Positions 46,001 to 48,075 of a DNA stretch of 64,000 bases are shown piece by piece. The notes under the pieces were generated by a model. It saw only the letters and a program-made list of their open reading frames with translations, had not been told where the DNA came from and made no database searches. Positions within the stretch are counted from its first letter, which is position 1. Each line of letters opens with the position of its first letter. The stretch spans positions 24,191,536-24,255,535 of the forward strand of contig NC_067198.1 in NCBI RefSeq assembly GCF_000699445.3, in the 5' to 3' direction. This DNA comes from Schistosoma haematobium (Eukaryota; Platyhelminthes; Trematoda; Strigeidida; Schistosomatidae). Made by a program: the position numbers and the translations under genes.

Positions 46001-46688
46001 TTACATCCCTCCTCAACTCATTTTTTCTTTGTTCATATTGCCTTCAATACCACTACATCTTTAACACCTTTTGGTGTTAAAGGAATGATTTACGAAAACG
46101 TCTACTGAAAAAAAAAACAAAAGCTATAGTTAAGCAAGCAAACCGGCAAAGGGTCATAGCATTTGGAGTTGTTTATGTCAATATCAGATTATATATATAA
46201 ACCAAGTGAACTGTTTTCCTCCATATATATGTCTTTTTTGTAATAATTTCTTATTTTTACTTGTGTTTTCTTTTCAGCATGAATTAGAATCACTTATTGG
46301 TCATTCTTGTGAAACTGTGGCTAGTCTTGCTGTAACTCTTCTATTACGGTTATTACACCACTTTCCTCATTTGGCTCATGAAACTGTTGCCAAAACAATC
46401 ATACCTTATCTTTGTACGCGATCGAATAAACCTGATCATTTTACCCTGCCTTTATTATCGATGTTGCCGGATGCTGTAATGCTTGCTCCATATTCAGCGT
46501 CTACTCTTATGCAGTTATGTGCAGAACATATTTTGTTGGGTGTACCAAATGAGTTCACTTATTCGGCTGTTGATTATTATGAAGTTAGTATGCGTCGTTT
46601 AACACTAGATGGATTTGATGGTGCGTGTATAGAACACGCAAGCTCAGCATTGACAGCCAGTTCTGGTTTGATTAGGGCATCATTATAA
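1647..46688 (+). CDS. INTS1: Integrator complex subunit 1 (INTS1), 27 exons, N-terminus missing
   Basis: INTS1 is the largest Integrator scaffold. In the nucleus the complex binds the RNA polymerase II C-terminal domain and cleaves snRNA, enhancer RNA and paused mRNA transcripts. The exons collinearly match the human INTS1 family sequence from the VLPRFE/LRDVLGRR block (human LMPRYE/LRDQLNRR) to the C-terminus. The strongest blocks are NPKL, CTYL, LYWK, FPTVRRLMEIV, RNPDFLLDLL, LDVLPVQCLCEYLLYDA and the ACKALITQH/LNMTWRQF segment. Exons: 1647-1958, 3884-4030, 5153-5497 (or 5501), 7396-7471, 7803 (or 7823)-8322, 9057-9345, 10981-11144, 11752-11842, 12699-12787, 14124-14184, 16192-16261, 17377-17689, 18575-18790, 20040-20209, 22426-22704, 24128-24346, 28467-28857, 30230-30402, 31467-31601, 33630-33688, 34886-35197, 35931-36153, 38537-38941, 39795-40147, 42523-42923, 45126-45196, 46278-46688. 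The visible protein is about 2,100 aa against about 2,190 for the whole human protein, so an N-terminal exon set lies to the left. The family is mostly alpha-helical repeat with no catalytic site. Confidence 0.93.
1959..3883. other. INTS1 intron; nothing recognised
   Basis: A 1.9-kb AT-rich intron. I saw no transposon protein match, no long repeat shared with the rest of the window and no conserved INTS1 peptide. Confidence 0.5.
3884..4030 (+). CDS. INTS1: INTS1 exon b
   Basis: Acceptor ATCTGTACCTTAG, donor ATCCAA|GTAATT; 49 codons, phase 0 to 0. The product begins NPKLQLYGLGLFALVATNC and continues DLDFMISSVYRIRYKLLKP. This is the continuation of exon a, matching human WLQNPKL...CMNCN...VVSHLIKIRLKPK. 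The exon has no ATG near its start, so simple ORF calling misses it. Confidence 0.92.
4031..5152. other. INTS1 intron; nothing recognised
   Basis: A 1.1-kb AT-rich intron without an identifiable repeat or coding segment. Small ORFs on both strands (3975-4193, 4919-5101) lack family features. Confidence 0.5.
5153..5497 (+). CDS. INTS1: INTS1 exon c
   Basis: Acceptor AAATTCTTATAG; 115 codons from phase 0 to a strong donor CGT|GTAAGT at 5498. The product starts TAFLECVSHLVKAAPMNLYC, aligning with LNHYMLCVRELLNAHRDNL of human INTS1, and carries an N/A/S-rich insert at about residues 64-96 before YQRFGSHWIR. The next exon needs one extra nucleotide. A second donor four bases downstream (5502, GTAAAA) supplies it and keeps the frame, so the true end may be 5501. 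Confidence 0.85.
5590..6546 (+). mobile_element. RTE-type retrotransposon 3' fragment
   Basis: Broken + strand reading frames match the thumb and C-terminal part of the RTE protein seen at 52753-53440 (minus): NYLGSLI, ISxRIGKARLA, LRNIARICWDHRVSN, HRLRWLGHVLR, HVGKCRLRG. Stops and frameshifts interrupt it (for example at 5771 and 6013). The 3' end is a short TGAC-type tail (GCTGACTAACTGACTGAAC), as in related elements. It is a 5'-truncated dead copy in the INTS1 intron. Confidence 0.85.
6547..7395. other. INTS1 intron remainder; nothing recognised
   Basis: AT-rich sequence without repeat matches. It ends in the TTGGTTTTAG acceptor of the next exon. Confidence 0.5.
7396..7471 (+). CDS. INTS1: INTS1 exon d (short, phase uncertain)
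   Basis: Acceptor TTGGTTTTAG, donor GATAG|GTAAAT, 76 nt. Only one frame is open (starting two bases in, at ATG), giving MLPETSNSPTT..ILNKVALLLD. With the following exon this resembles the SSELAPKFLAMVFQDLLTNK block of human INTS1. It needs 1 nt from the previous exon and leaves 2 nt over, which does not fit the strongest neighbouring sites (see findings). Confidence 0.6.
7803..8322 (+). CDS. INTS1: INTS1 exon e
   Basis: Starts at the strong acceptor GCTTTTATTTTTAG (7803, IIGDLLSERLI) or at a weaker AG giving 7823, which restores frame with the previous donor. Ends at GAA|GTAGGT. It carries IYQFLRELARFMRSDNE and LAFALLQDRSF, aligning with ASRALLREIIKQTKHE and FCLGLMQERKE of human INTS1, then YLRGLVSLVCALQM (human VHITDVLAVSMM). 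The C-terminal part is serine-rich. Phase 1 out, joining the next exon as A|GT. Confidence 0.82.
8323..9056. other. INTS1 intron; nothing recognised
   Basis: About 730 bases, very AT-rich. The ORF at 8566-8823 is a composition artefact rich in F, L and Y. Confidence 0.5.
9057..9345 (+). CDS. INTS1: INTS1 exon f
   Basis: Acceptor CTTTTTCACATAG, donor AATAA|GTAAGT; enters after two bases (GT) and leaves two (AA). It encodes LRQIRLAFVRWTKSLLPMLI and ESYYQLTSGLYPTEDIWPDQ, aligning with human NQIAAIQRDAVWWLHTVVPSI and ETYYKWDNWPPESD. Confidence 0.92.
9700..10410 (-). mobile_element. RTE-type reverse transcriptase fragment, antisense in INTS1 intron
   Basis: Two overlapping minus-strand reading frames give successive parts of an RTE-type RT: IFKKGSYRVYA, GGISLLPIASKLLASV, ENQAGFRSGRG, then VVFLDIRTVFDSLDRTVLW and KGVPGKSISILKAL. 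The YADD block is missing, and a frameshift at about 9905 separates the halves. The upstream linker (minus strand, up to about 10400) is recognisable as WTEYFQEQFNCSA-like sequence. It is more diverged than the copies at 1-230 and 53457-54182, so probably a different and older subfamily. Confidence 0.85.
10981..11144 (+). CDS. INTS1: INTS1 exon g
   Basis: Acceptor TTCTTTCTCTTCAG, donor GACTCAG|GTAATT. It enters with one base (AA|T) and leaves one. It encodes FLTRLIYDTDVSEKLLNQ and LILGLDTSCHFLTAAEAGDI, the counterpart of human FFLRLCSEVPILEDTLMRIL and GLSRELPLGPADAMEL. Confidence 0.93.
11145..11751. other. INTS1 intron; nothing recognised
   Basis: About 600 AT-rich bases with no repeat or coding signal that I can support. 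Confidence 0.5.
11752..11842 (+). CDS. INTS1: INTS1 exon h
   Basis: Acceptor TTGTATTCCAG, donor CCTGC|GTAAGA; enters with two bases, leaves two. It encodes PEQLVDLLFASCTYLSDQQI, matching human VERIQLIDAVLNLCTYHHPENI. Confidence 0.92.
12075..12260. mobile_element. Palindromic pair of Penelope-like element ends (hammerhead-like core)
   Basis: The left half (TAATAAATATATTCTCGTGA ... GAGTAGA) and the right half (TCTACCCAATGGGATATCAC ... ATATTTATTAATA) are imperfect inverted repeats of each other. Each resembles the terminal repeat of the Penelope-like element at 25032-27691. The left half, read on the minus strand, keeps a hammerhead-like core CTGAAGA...GTGAATTCAC...GAAAC followed by TTC instead of GTC. 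No coding sequence lies between. It looks like two element ends joined head to head. Confidence 0.7.
12261..12698. other. INTS1 intron remainder; nothing recognised
   Basis: AT-rich sequence with no feature seen before the TTTTTCCTAAG acceptor of exon i. Confidence 0.5.
12699..12787 (+). CDS. INTS1: INTS1 exon i
   Basis: Acceptor CAATTTTTCCTAAG, donor ACTTGTG|GTAAGT; enters with one base, leaves one. It encodes EFAYAQLYWKVTLTCIILAA and YCPRTCG, matching human NLAISTLYWKAWPLLLVVAA and FNPENIG. Confidence 0.92.
12788..14123. other. INTS1 intron; nothing firm recognised
   Basis: A 1.3-kb AT-rich intron. A short phrase around 13736-13770 (CTGCTTATATCTGTCCGTATAAGTAG) recurs in altered form at about 16928-16955, hinting at an old short dispersed repeat. 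Confidence 0.4.
14124..14184 (+). CDS. INTS1: INTS1 exon j (61-nt short exon)
   Basis: Acceptor TTTTTTTTACTTCCGAG, donor ATAAGCAG|GTTTGC; enters with two bases (G|GT) and leaves two (AG|T). It encodes SYLWSNFPTVRRLMEIVIS, which fills exactly the gap where human INTS1 has AAWEEYPTLKMLMEMVMT. Joining exon i to exon k without it breaks the frame, so phase and homology agree. Confidence 0.93.
14185..15262. other. INTS1 intron, left part; nothing recognised
   Basis: About 1 kb of AT-rich sequence up to the target duplication (TACATAATATAT, 15251-15262) of the insertion that follows. Confidence 0.5.
15263..15612. mobile_element. 350-bp insertion flanked by a perfect 12-bp target duplication
   Basis: The 12-mer TACATAATATAT stands at 15251-15262 and again at 15613-15624, exactly bracketing a 350-base, much GC-richer block. 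The insert has no poly(A) tail, no terminal inverted repeat and no recognisable protein. A 73-codon minus-strand frame (15210-15431) runs out of the insert and is not convincing. The sharp composition change and the duplication show recent integration. The class is uncertain: perhaps a fragment or a SINE-like element of a non-LTR retrotransposon. Confidence 0.8.
15625..16191. other. INTS1 intron, right part; nothing recognised
   Basis: AT-rich sequence ending in the ATTTTTTTTAG acceptor of exon k. Confidence 0.5.
16192..16261 (+). CDS. INTS1: INTS1 exon k (short)
   Basis: Acceptor ATTTTTTTTAG, donor AAAATG|GTAATT; enters with one base (AG|T), phase 0 out. It encodes DFISPSIKDSTSHNPNVDLTE and continues into exon l, in the place of the human SYPPCTLTDEETRTEM linker. 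The sequence itself is weakly conserved; position and phase support it. Confidence 0.8.
16262..17376. other. INTS1 intron; nothing firm recognised
   Basis: About 1.1 kb of AT-rich sequence. Only the faint short repeat near 16928 is notable. Confidence 0.5.
17377..17689 (+). CDS. INTS1: INTS1 exon l
   Basis: Acceptor TTTCATTTTAG, donor AATCAAG|GTATAA; phase 0 in, one base out. It encodes EVQLILRLESFLLANENKS, a Ser/Thr-rich stretch, NPRGPCRRLPEEQRCYLRFL, LHLERRLWNSRNPDFLLDLL. It matches human REKQEILAFEGHLAA, DPQGPPRRPP and LRLGHLLCRSRNPDFLLHII. One of the most diagnostic exons. Confidence 0.96.
17690..18574. other. INTS1 intron; nothing recognised
   Basis: About 885 AT-rich bases. The ORF at 17858-18076 has no family features. 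Confidence 0.5.
18575..18790 (+). CDS. INTS1: INTS1 exon m
   Basis: Acceptor CATTTTTACTAG, donor AAACCAG|GTACAT; two bases in, one out. It encodes AQPWLMRLVESTGEDLDVLP and VQCLCEYLLYDAMTHAQASK, almost identical to the human MPWLADLVQSSEGSLDVLPVQCLCEFLLHDA block. This block alone identifies the gene as INTS1. Confidence 0.97.
19070..19195 (-). mobile_element. Small RTE-type remnant
   Basis: On the minus strand a short stretch reads VVDLHRLVRLENVTYV, a decayed form of the VVNLHRLRWLGHVLRMP motif of the RTE proteins at 52753-53172 and 63845-64000. The flanks are too degraded to place the ends. The adjoining ORFs at 19345-19647 (+) and 19391-19612 (-) may be part of the same old insertion but match nothing I know. 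Confidence 0.45.
19196..20039. other. INTS1 intron; unclassified
   Basis: Holds a roughly 300-base block (19340-19645) of more balanced composition, open in one frame on each strand. The rest is AT-rich intron. Confidence 0.4.
20040..20209 (+). CDS. INTS1: INTS1 exon n
   Basis: Acceptor TTTGATTTTCAG, donor CGTCAA|GTATGT; two bases in, phase 0 out. It encodes LVSHLITKLQETLTSDSLN and AFTHSFFSRLSDSRRVVRQ, matching human LGRLQDLLLGPKA and VLDYFLRRLGSSQVASRVL. It contains no early ATG, so ORF listing misses it. Confidence 0.92.
20830..20955 (-). mobile_element. Decayed Penelope-like element end
   Basis: Base-by-base similar to the left terminal repeat of the element at 25032 (from GAAAATTG ... 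to AATTTTAAATAGCAC). The hammerhead region on the minus strand is CTGAATA...GCGAAAATTC, with core substitutions (CTGAAGA to CTGAATA) and a disrupted stem II, so it is not expected to cleave. No protein remnant is attached. Confidence 0.65.
21630..21895 (-). mobile_element. Penelope-like reverse transcriptase fragment
   Basis: The minus strand reads GLLDNDNTPSNRYSISVSLF then MKSLELYMG, a stop, NVFTFKGTLYKQT. It matches the FISGLLENDNTLPDRCPLSI and MKSLKLCLNSTLFTFNGMLF region just before the catalytic core of the RT at 25279-26724. Frame breaks and missing motifs show a dead fragment. Confidence 0.75.
21945..22040 (+). mobile_element. Retroelement 3'-end repeat with (AAAT)n tail, copy 3 (tail only)
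   Basis: Matches the last 90 bases of the repeat at 231-720: GGGCTGTGATACTGCCCGGG, GTGGCGCATATATATTGG, TGTACCAATATTTATGTG, then an AAATAAA tail. Only the 3' end is present, as expected of 5' truncation. Confidence 0.75.
22217..22290. repeat. (TA)30 microsatellite followed by a GA run
   Basis: About 60 bases of uninterrupted TA repeats, then GGGAGAGAGAGA. A simple sequence repeat in an INTS1 intron. Confidence 0.97.
22426..22704 (+). CDS. INTS1: INTS1 exon o
   Basis: Acceptor TAATTTTTTCTCTAG, donor TTTTACA|GTAAGT; 93 codons, phase 0 to 0. It encodes CRWLYILKHLSQLPVLNTID and NLLFLSQLIHSPNFT, matching human GYQWLLRDLPRLPLFDSV and YLIYLSQHTP. Confidence 0.93.
22705..24127. other. INTS1 intron; nothing recognised
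   Basis: A 1.4-kb AT-rich intron. The overlapping small ORFs at 23200-23516 have no recognisable features. Confidence 0.5.
24128..24346 (+). CDS. INTS1: INTS1 exon p
   Basis: Acceptor TTTTACTTCATAG, donor AAACGG|GTTAGT; 73 codons, phase 0 to 0. It encodes VTALSQFVLTRSTTLSSLLH and SALEAMAEIFTCYVNH, matching human LDVARLVVERSTIMSHLF and SALLSIFSRYVRRM. Confidence 0.93.
24347..25031. other. INTS1 intron left of the Penelope-like element; nothing recognised
   Basis: AT-rich. The short ORF at 24645-24836 is unremarkable. Confidence 0.5.
25032..25337 (+). repeat. Left inverted terminal repeat of the Penelope-like element
   Basis: Inverted copy of 27386-27691. Its inner end overlaps the start of the long RT reading frame, so the first roughly 20 residues of that frame (from 25279) come from repeat sequence and may not be native protein. 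Confidence 0.93.
25089..25123 (-). ncRNA. Hammerhead-ribozyme-like core, left arm
   Basis: On the minus strand: CTGAAGA, then a hairpin of GTGACTTA / TAAGTCAC with loop CAC (stem II), then GAAAC and GTC. These are the invariant hammerhead residues in order. Stem III is only the minimal A-CG-U step. It is transcribed only if the minus strand is read. Confidence 0.7.
25279..26724 (+). CDS. Penelope-like element reverse transcriptase
   Basis: The 481-residue frame carries the Penelope RT motifs in order: KPDKG (about 130), FYCLPKIHKP (about 206), RPIVDF (about 220), SFDVVSLYTSVP (about 275, catalytic Asp), QTNGVAMGSPVS (about 337), the YVDD catalytic box (376-379), ELPFLDC (about 415) and YRKPTHSNRY (about 436). 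It makes cDNA by priming on nicked target DNA. The start is uncertain: the ATG-proximal part lies in the terminal repeat. The frame stops at EEDKQKE, where intact relatives continue through a linker into the GIY-YIG domain. The RT core itself shows no broken motif. Confidence 0.93.
   Translation: MYVYVHCLGMKTCVTFMVRKDKKTSTIKYNSNDLRRTVHNLSNRNLNSHEITLLEKGLNFNLYRKPLSTLEIAPIIEPMIAQLPEKESHLLRQKTSHILTKQKHITPNISKEELKALHSLKKDKTIIITKPDKGNTTVIMNKTDYINKALEHLSTGPYEKINPKTSLTIKNKVKLETNQLLNEQKPIIGVSLWFALHPKSCNVSRFYCLPKIHKPDIPLRPIVDFTNTPTYALSKYLSNILKPLQLNLHNIIKDTYDFKSKLSGLIIEKNEIMVSFDVVSLYTSVPIDKCLKFISGLLENDNTLPDRCPLSISLIMKSLKLCLNSTLFTFNGMLFKQTNGVAMGSPVSRIVANLFMAYIESNIFAHNIIPRIWLRYVDDTFVVIKKTHLRSFSKRINTLSSHIKFTNENENVHGELPFLDCLVKRNPNGSLNLSIYRKPTHSNRYIDFHSAHPFSAKISLALNLFRRANKIITSEEDKQKE
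26725..27337 (+). pseudogene. Penelope linker and GIY-YIG endonuclease, frame-broken
   Basis: After the RT stop the linker continues in shifting frames (NNFPMKIIRSILK; PWIGTVVLPYNR; EEIQRILKHHRIKVYY), with at least two breaks before 26906. The frame is then open to 27337 with the zinc-knuckle-like CVYKLGCIDCDADYIGES and the GIY-YIG endonuclease features RETVTRAKEH and AVHVIFNNHQIDF. This domain nicks target DNA in Penelope retrotransposition. A full RT-endonuclease fusion cannot be translated without frameshifting. Confidence 0.85.
27386..27691 (+). repeat. Right inverted terminal repeat of the Penelope-like element
   Basis: Reverse complement of 25032-25337. It begins TTTCTTACCATAAAGG and ends ATTTTTATTTATAA. 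Confidence 0.93.
27600..27634 (+). ncRNA. Hammerhead-ribozyme-like core, right arm (sense)
   Basis: CTGAAGA at 27600-27606, an 8-bp perfect stem II (GTGACTTA / TAAGTCAC), GAAAC at 27627-27631 and GTC at 27632-27634, the predicted cleavage point. Upstream AATTTGG can pair with downstream CCAATTT (one mismatch) as part of stem I. Minimal stem III is a known trait of Penelope-type hammerheads and may require dimers. It lies about 260 bases after the endonuclease, in sense. Confidence 0.75.
27692..28466. other. INTS1 intron right of the Penelope-like element
   Basis: AT-rich, with an (AT) microsatellite at 28034-28077; nothing else recognised. Confidence 0.5.
28034..28077. repeat. (TA)22 microsatellite
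   Basis: 44 bases of uninterrupted TA dinucleotides in an intron. Confidence 0.97.
28467..28857 (+). CDS. INTS1: INTS1 exon q
   Basis: Acceptor ATTTCCTTACAG, donor TTGGAG|GTAAGT; phase 0 in, one base out. It encodes SVFVSWSPDCQYPFDIEF and IQSQIVLLTHLNADLPE, matching human DQVFLRWSSGETATM and VHAMVILLTLGPP. Then come WWVRLRNTWF (human LLDIWF) and LPQLKLSIGLRSRLIL (human LPDWLKLRMIRSEVLRL). It carries an N/S-rich insert at about residues 50-70. Confidence 0.94.
28858..30229. other. INTS1 intron; nothing recognised
   Basis: A 1.4-kb AT-rich intron without identifiable elements. Confidence 0.5.
30230..30402 (+). CDS. INTS1: INTS1 exon r
   Basis: Acceptor CTCTTTAATTTAG, donor TTATGT|GTAGGT; two bases in, phase 0 out. 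It encodes SSELTELIKCISEFVLNEN, EQIGFISSDLLDKDIHNKL and GIPNALC. It occupies the place of human LVDAALQDLEPQQLLLFVQ and GIPVSSMSKLL but is only moderately similar. Phase agreement on both sides supports it. Confidence 0.82.
30403..31466. other. INTS1 intron; nothing recognised
   Basis: About 1 kb of AT-rich sequence. Confidence 0.5.
31467..31601 (+). CDS. INTS1: INTS1 exon s
   Basis: Acceptor CATTTTCTTATAG, donor AAAGTG|GTATGT; 45 codons, phase 0 to 0. It encodes DTKYALMMDVDSPEELLVTI and a basic tail. It sits where human INTS1 has MDKNYMAHLVEVQHERG. Weakly conserved; supported by splice sites and phase. Confidence 0.75.
31791..32099 (+). mobile_element. Solo LTR, copy 1 (309 bp, TSD TATAT)
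   Basis: Begins TGTTAGCAGG and ends ATTATAACA (TG...CA), flanked on both sides by the 5-bp duplication TATAT (31786-31790 and 32100-32104). A TATA-like AACTATAAATATAC lies inside. It is about 80-90% similar by eye to the solo LTR at 41160-41489. No internal region is present, so it looks like the product of LTR-LTR recombination or a non-autonomous unit. The orientation was chosen from the TATA-like motif and is tentative. Confidence 0.88.
32105..33629. other. INTS1 intron; nothing recognised
   Basis: About 1.5 kb of AT-rich sequence. The ORF at 32705-32905 has no family features. Confidence 0.5.
33630..33688 (+). CDS. INTS1: INTS1 exon t (59-nt short exon)
   Basis: Acceptor AAACTTATTTTTAG, donor ACTCC|GTAAGT; phase 0 in, two bases out. 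It encodes VEQEELDSDKIDNLIHPTT, an acidic linker. No clear human counterpart. The frame joins cleanly to exon s and to exon u at 34886. Confidence 0.65.
33689..34885. other. INTS1 intron with a possible extra exon
   Basis: Contains an open segment 33947-34055 with usable acceptor and donor that would break the frame on both sides (see findings). Otherwise AT-rich, nothing recognised. Confidence 0.5.
34886..35197 (+). CDS. INTS1: INTS1 exon u
   Basis: Acceptor TTTCAAAACACCAG, donor AATTCG|GTAAGT; one base in, two out. It encodes LYELVNILPNNVKNLLIQSI, NYFLTELLNQANPAFLNKSV and SILLKYNDTERIR. The last blocks match human RPYLLTLFTHQSSWPTLHQC and IRVLLGKSREQRF, and the first matches the LVDWLEMLDPEVV region. 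Confidence 0.9.
35198..35930. other. INTS1 intron; nothing recognised
   Basis: About 730 AT-rich bases. Confidence 0.5.
35931..36153 (+). CDS. INTS1: INTS1 exon v
   Basis: Acceptor TCTACACTTTTAG, donor TGGGAT|GTAAGT; one base in, phase 0 out. It encodes PTKSLDFMTALFTLPRLTYP, a charged stretch, and LTQIEACKLIEYVLMEAYES. It matches human DPSASLDFLWACIHVPRIW and LISLVELILAEAETR. Confidence 0.94.
36154..36961. other. INTS1 intron; nothing recognised
   Basis: About 800 AT-rich bases left of the antisense RTE fragment. Confidence 0.5.
36962..37915 (-). mobile_element. RTE-type retrotransposon 3' fragment (second subfamily), antisense
   Basis: The minus strand reads RAGVRQGCLLSPFLF, DDLDFADDLALLSQ (catalytic box FADD), THKGKSKT, TYLGSIVDVQRGPDADVKAR, LYGAETSRTTTTI, and then, in broken frames, the C-terminal RWRWIG and RNPERKRKRR parts. 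It ends in a GTAA-type tail near 36962. It belongs to the same subfamily as the + strand copy at 49840-50579 and differs from the copies at 1-230 and 53457-54182. It is 5'-truncated and frame-broken. Confidence 0.88.
37916..38536. other. INTS1 intron; nothing recognised
   Basis: AT-rich sequence up to the TTATCTTCTCACAG acceptor of exon w. Confidence 0.5.
38537..38941 (+). CDS. INTS1: INTS1 exon w
   Basis: Acceptor TTATCTTCTCACAG, donor CCAGAA|GTGAGT; 135 codons, phase 0 to 0. It encodes SKRVPLLDIAVVQWSECCIL, LLEIISGLTNIS, LMLFLYFRRPGISYLF and LTEKFGLANLKN. It lies in the human LIQARLPLLLSCC to LLLQLYLQRPELR region. Confidence 0.9.
38942..39794. other. INTS1 intron; nothing recognised
   Basis: About 850 AT-rich bases. 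Confidence 0.5.
39795..40147 (+). CDS. INTS1: INTS1 exon x
   Basis: Acceptor TCAACTTATAAACAG, donor CATACAG|GTGAGG; phase 0 in, two bases out. It encodes AQLACKALITQHARTCLRLL, PIICSLSEGRLNMTWRQFMN and HLLFSNLLHILEIL. It matches human MACRKLAVAHPLLLLRHLPM, IAALLHGRTHLNFQEFRQQN and LSCFLHVLGLLELL. A highly diagnostic exon. Confidence 0.97.
40148..41159. other. INTS1 intron left of solo LTR 2; nothing recognised
   Basis: About 1 kb of AT-rich sequence. Confidence 0.5.
41160..41489 (+). mobile_element. Solo LTR, copy 2 (330 bp, TSD GAACT)
   Basis: Begins TGTTAGCGGG and ends ATTATAACA, bracketed by the 5-bp duplication GAACT (41155-41159 and 41490-41494). Same family as 31791-32099, with the same internal TATA-like motif and the shared phrases AAAGCATGCTCAATGCA and GGGACTTGTCGAGTGAAT. 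It is 21 bases longer because of small insertions. No internal coding region. Confidence 0.88.
41495..42522. other. INTS1 intron right of solo LTR 2; nothing recognised
   Basis: AT-rich, with a short AAATAAATAAATAAA run at about 42257. Confidence 0.5.
42523..42923 (+). CDS. INTS1: INTS1 exon y
   Basis: Acceptor AACTTCCTTTTGCAG, donor CCTCAGA|GTAAGT; one base in, one out. It encodes MERILSNLVGVLACFRGHTR and HLSGFPKRLARILQF, matching human LLSFIRLLLNYRKSSRHLAA and FINKFVQFIHKY. It then runs through an acidic stretch to ISKQWNLAVMQPFIYHLRNS. Confidence 0.92.
42924..43273. other. INTS1 intron; nothing recognised
   Basis: AT-rich sequence left of the PLE remnant. Confidence 0.4.
43274..44370 (-). 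mobile_element. Penelope-like GIY-YIG endonuclease remnant, second family, antisense
   Basis: The minus-strand frame 44149-43463 begins with a GIY-YIG domain: VYQSNCSCGASYIGRTQRAL, SLRVREHVPAWL, ILSHLVDSEHHIKIEEAF. Upstream (to about 44370), frame-broken sequence reads CDTVKKTLFLKLDFKADI and AGDILTRRLKRSVEDVS, the linker. The hydrophobic C-terminal 100 codons are probably 3' non-coding sequence. It differs from the element at 25032-27691, so it is another Penelope lineage. A weak hammerhead-like string (CTGATGA...GAAAAC) lies 170 bases downstream at 43274-43296. Confidence 0.85.
44371..45125. other. INTS1 intron; nothing recognised
   Basis: AT-rich sequence up to the short exon at 45126. Confidence 0.5.
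45126..45196 (+). CDS. INTS1: INTS1 exon z (71-nt short exon)
   Basis: Acceptor TTTATCAAATAG, donor TTCAAA|GTAAGT; two bases in (A|TG), phase 0 out. It encodes MLNNLLNELEIASKRRVVLL then LYFK, and runs on into the last exon. Together these reproduce human VEDLLEVLSDIDEMSRRRPE, ILSFFSTNLQRL and MSSAEECCRNLA. Skipping it would break the frame between exon y and the last exon. Confidence 0.93.
45405..45945 (+). mobile_element. Retroelement 3'-end repeat, copy 2
   Basis: Full-length partner of 231-720: GGCTGAGGGTGGGGAGAG, GGTTGGTGGATATGGAGAG, GGATCCTGAGGGAACAAC, GGATCAGACCTTTAGG, then TGTACCAATTTTTATG and an AAATAAA tail. It contains about 40 bases after CTGCATCTCCC that copy 1 has lost. Non-coding in all frames. 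Confidence 0.75.
46278..46688 (+). CDS. INTS1: INTS1 last exon and stop
   Basis: Acceptor GTGTTTTCTTTTCAG; 136 codons, phase 0, ending TAA at 46686-46688. It encodes HELESLIGHSCETVASLAVT, LLLRLLHHFPHLAHETVAKT, LPLLSMLPDAVMLAPYSA and IEHASSALTAS. It matches the human C-terminus LAFSLALRSMQNSPSIAAAF, ALRNLPEYALLCQEHAAVL and ISEALRILHMEAVM. The tail GLIRASL is fluke-specific. No clean AATAAA was seen within the next 100 bases. Confidence 0.96.
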   Translation, partial: HELESLIGHSCETVASLAVTLLLRLLHHFPHLAHETVAKTIIPYLCTRSNKPDHFTLPLLSMLPDAVMLAPYSASTLMQLCAEHILLGVPNEFTYSAVDYYEVSMRRLTLDGFDGACIEHASSALTASSGLIRASL

Positions 46689-47925
46689 TAATTTAAAAAA
46701 TTGTAAATATTTTCTCGTTGTAATATGTGTATAATATTTTTTCAAATCAATTTTTATTCTTTGACTGTAGATTGATTGTATATGATTAATTGCGATACAA
46801 ATTCATAATTATATATATAATTATCCAATTTTTCTAAATTGTGAGTCCGTAGAATGGTATGGGTCTGTGCATTAAGTGGTGATATCATATTTATAAATAA
46901 CTTTTACATTTCGCAGACGATAAGTTTTAGCTCTACGGTAATTTTGAATTACAAGTGATTGAGAAAAATGTCTAAGCAAACTCGAAATGGGTTGAAAAAC
47001 CCTGATATTTAAGAATACCAATATATAGTAAAGAAATATGATGCTAAAACATAACAATATAAGCAAACTGAAAATAATAACTAGCATCCAGACAGCAAAG
47101 GTCAGTGCGAAAACATGAGTTAGAGGATTGTTATCGAGTTTATTCTTCGACGAAATAACTAATATTAAGTAACAATTAGGTAAGCTTATGTCACCTGAGC
47201 ACCTCCTTTTCGGAACCCGTGTGTTGCACCTCAAATTTCACAATGTTTCTTTGCTGTCGTGTATTTCATCCCAATGGCCATCCTGTGGAAGGTCCTTGTA
47301 CCTTTTATCTGCTAGTTAGTGCTCCTTCTGAAGGTCAGAAATATCAAGGCTAGCGTCTATGCGATGCTTAGTTCTTCTAGTTGATCTTTCTGGAGCCTTC
47401 TGCATAGGTGTTTGTGTTCCTTTTTCCATAGCTACTTTGAAAATGACTTCCTCGCTCACATTAAGGTACCTTTACCAAGTGTATGGTTACGCATGTACAC
47501 TTACACTCAAGTCTTGTATAATCTGTTTTCTGGTTCTTCTTCACCCTTGACATGTTTCATTGCGTCATTTTTTGTTTTAACCTTTCGTCAAGATTTTACC
47601 GTTGTCGTTGCTCCTGTTATTTGGTAGAAATAGTAAAATTAGCTCTTCTAGTGTCTTACTTTTATTGTTTATAATGTTACCCTTTTAAAAGTAACCACAA
47701 TCCATTTAACCTATCCTTTAGAATGTAGATGATGTAGTAAGGAGCAAATATGGGTGACCGCATTTCGGTTACAGAAGTCACGAAATAATTTCAATACTAA
47801 TATAGACTATTTATTGGTAGCAACTGTTTCTGGAATTTCACGTAGTTCCAAATTCTCCATTAAAACTTCCAGTGTTATCAATACCAAGTCTTGAATTAAT
47901 TTCAAATAAGTTAAGCATTGGATAG
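46689..47925. other. Intergenic sequence downstream of INTS1; nothing firm recognised
   Basis: Holds several 60-120 codon ORFs on both strands (46872-47234 minus, 47359-47627 plus) that look like chance frames. No repeat shared with the rest of the window was noticed. Confidence 0.45.
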
Positions 47926-48075
47926 AAAGTTGGTAGTAAAGTAATGCTATGTTTGTGATATCCCAATGAGTAGGAATTTATTTTTTGGCTTAATGTAAGT
48001 CACTACTTCAGAATGAATAAATACAAAATCGAATAGATTTACCACAAGTTTAAATAGCTAAGTTTAAATATACTA
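47926..48075 (-). mobile_element. Decayed Penelope-like element end
   Basis: Similar to the left terminal repeat at 25032 (TTGTGATATCCCAATGAGTA, AATGTAAGTCACTACTTCAG, CAAGTTTAAATAGC). The hammerhead core on the minus strand is broken: CTGAAGT...GTGACTTACATTAAGCC, with the closing half of stem II and GAAAC deleted. Confidence 0.7.

Noticed and set aside
47359..47627. Overlapping Cys/Val/Leu-rich ORFs, possibly secreted
   Set aside because: Two overlapping chance frames with no conserved motif, signal context or repeat partner.
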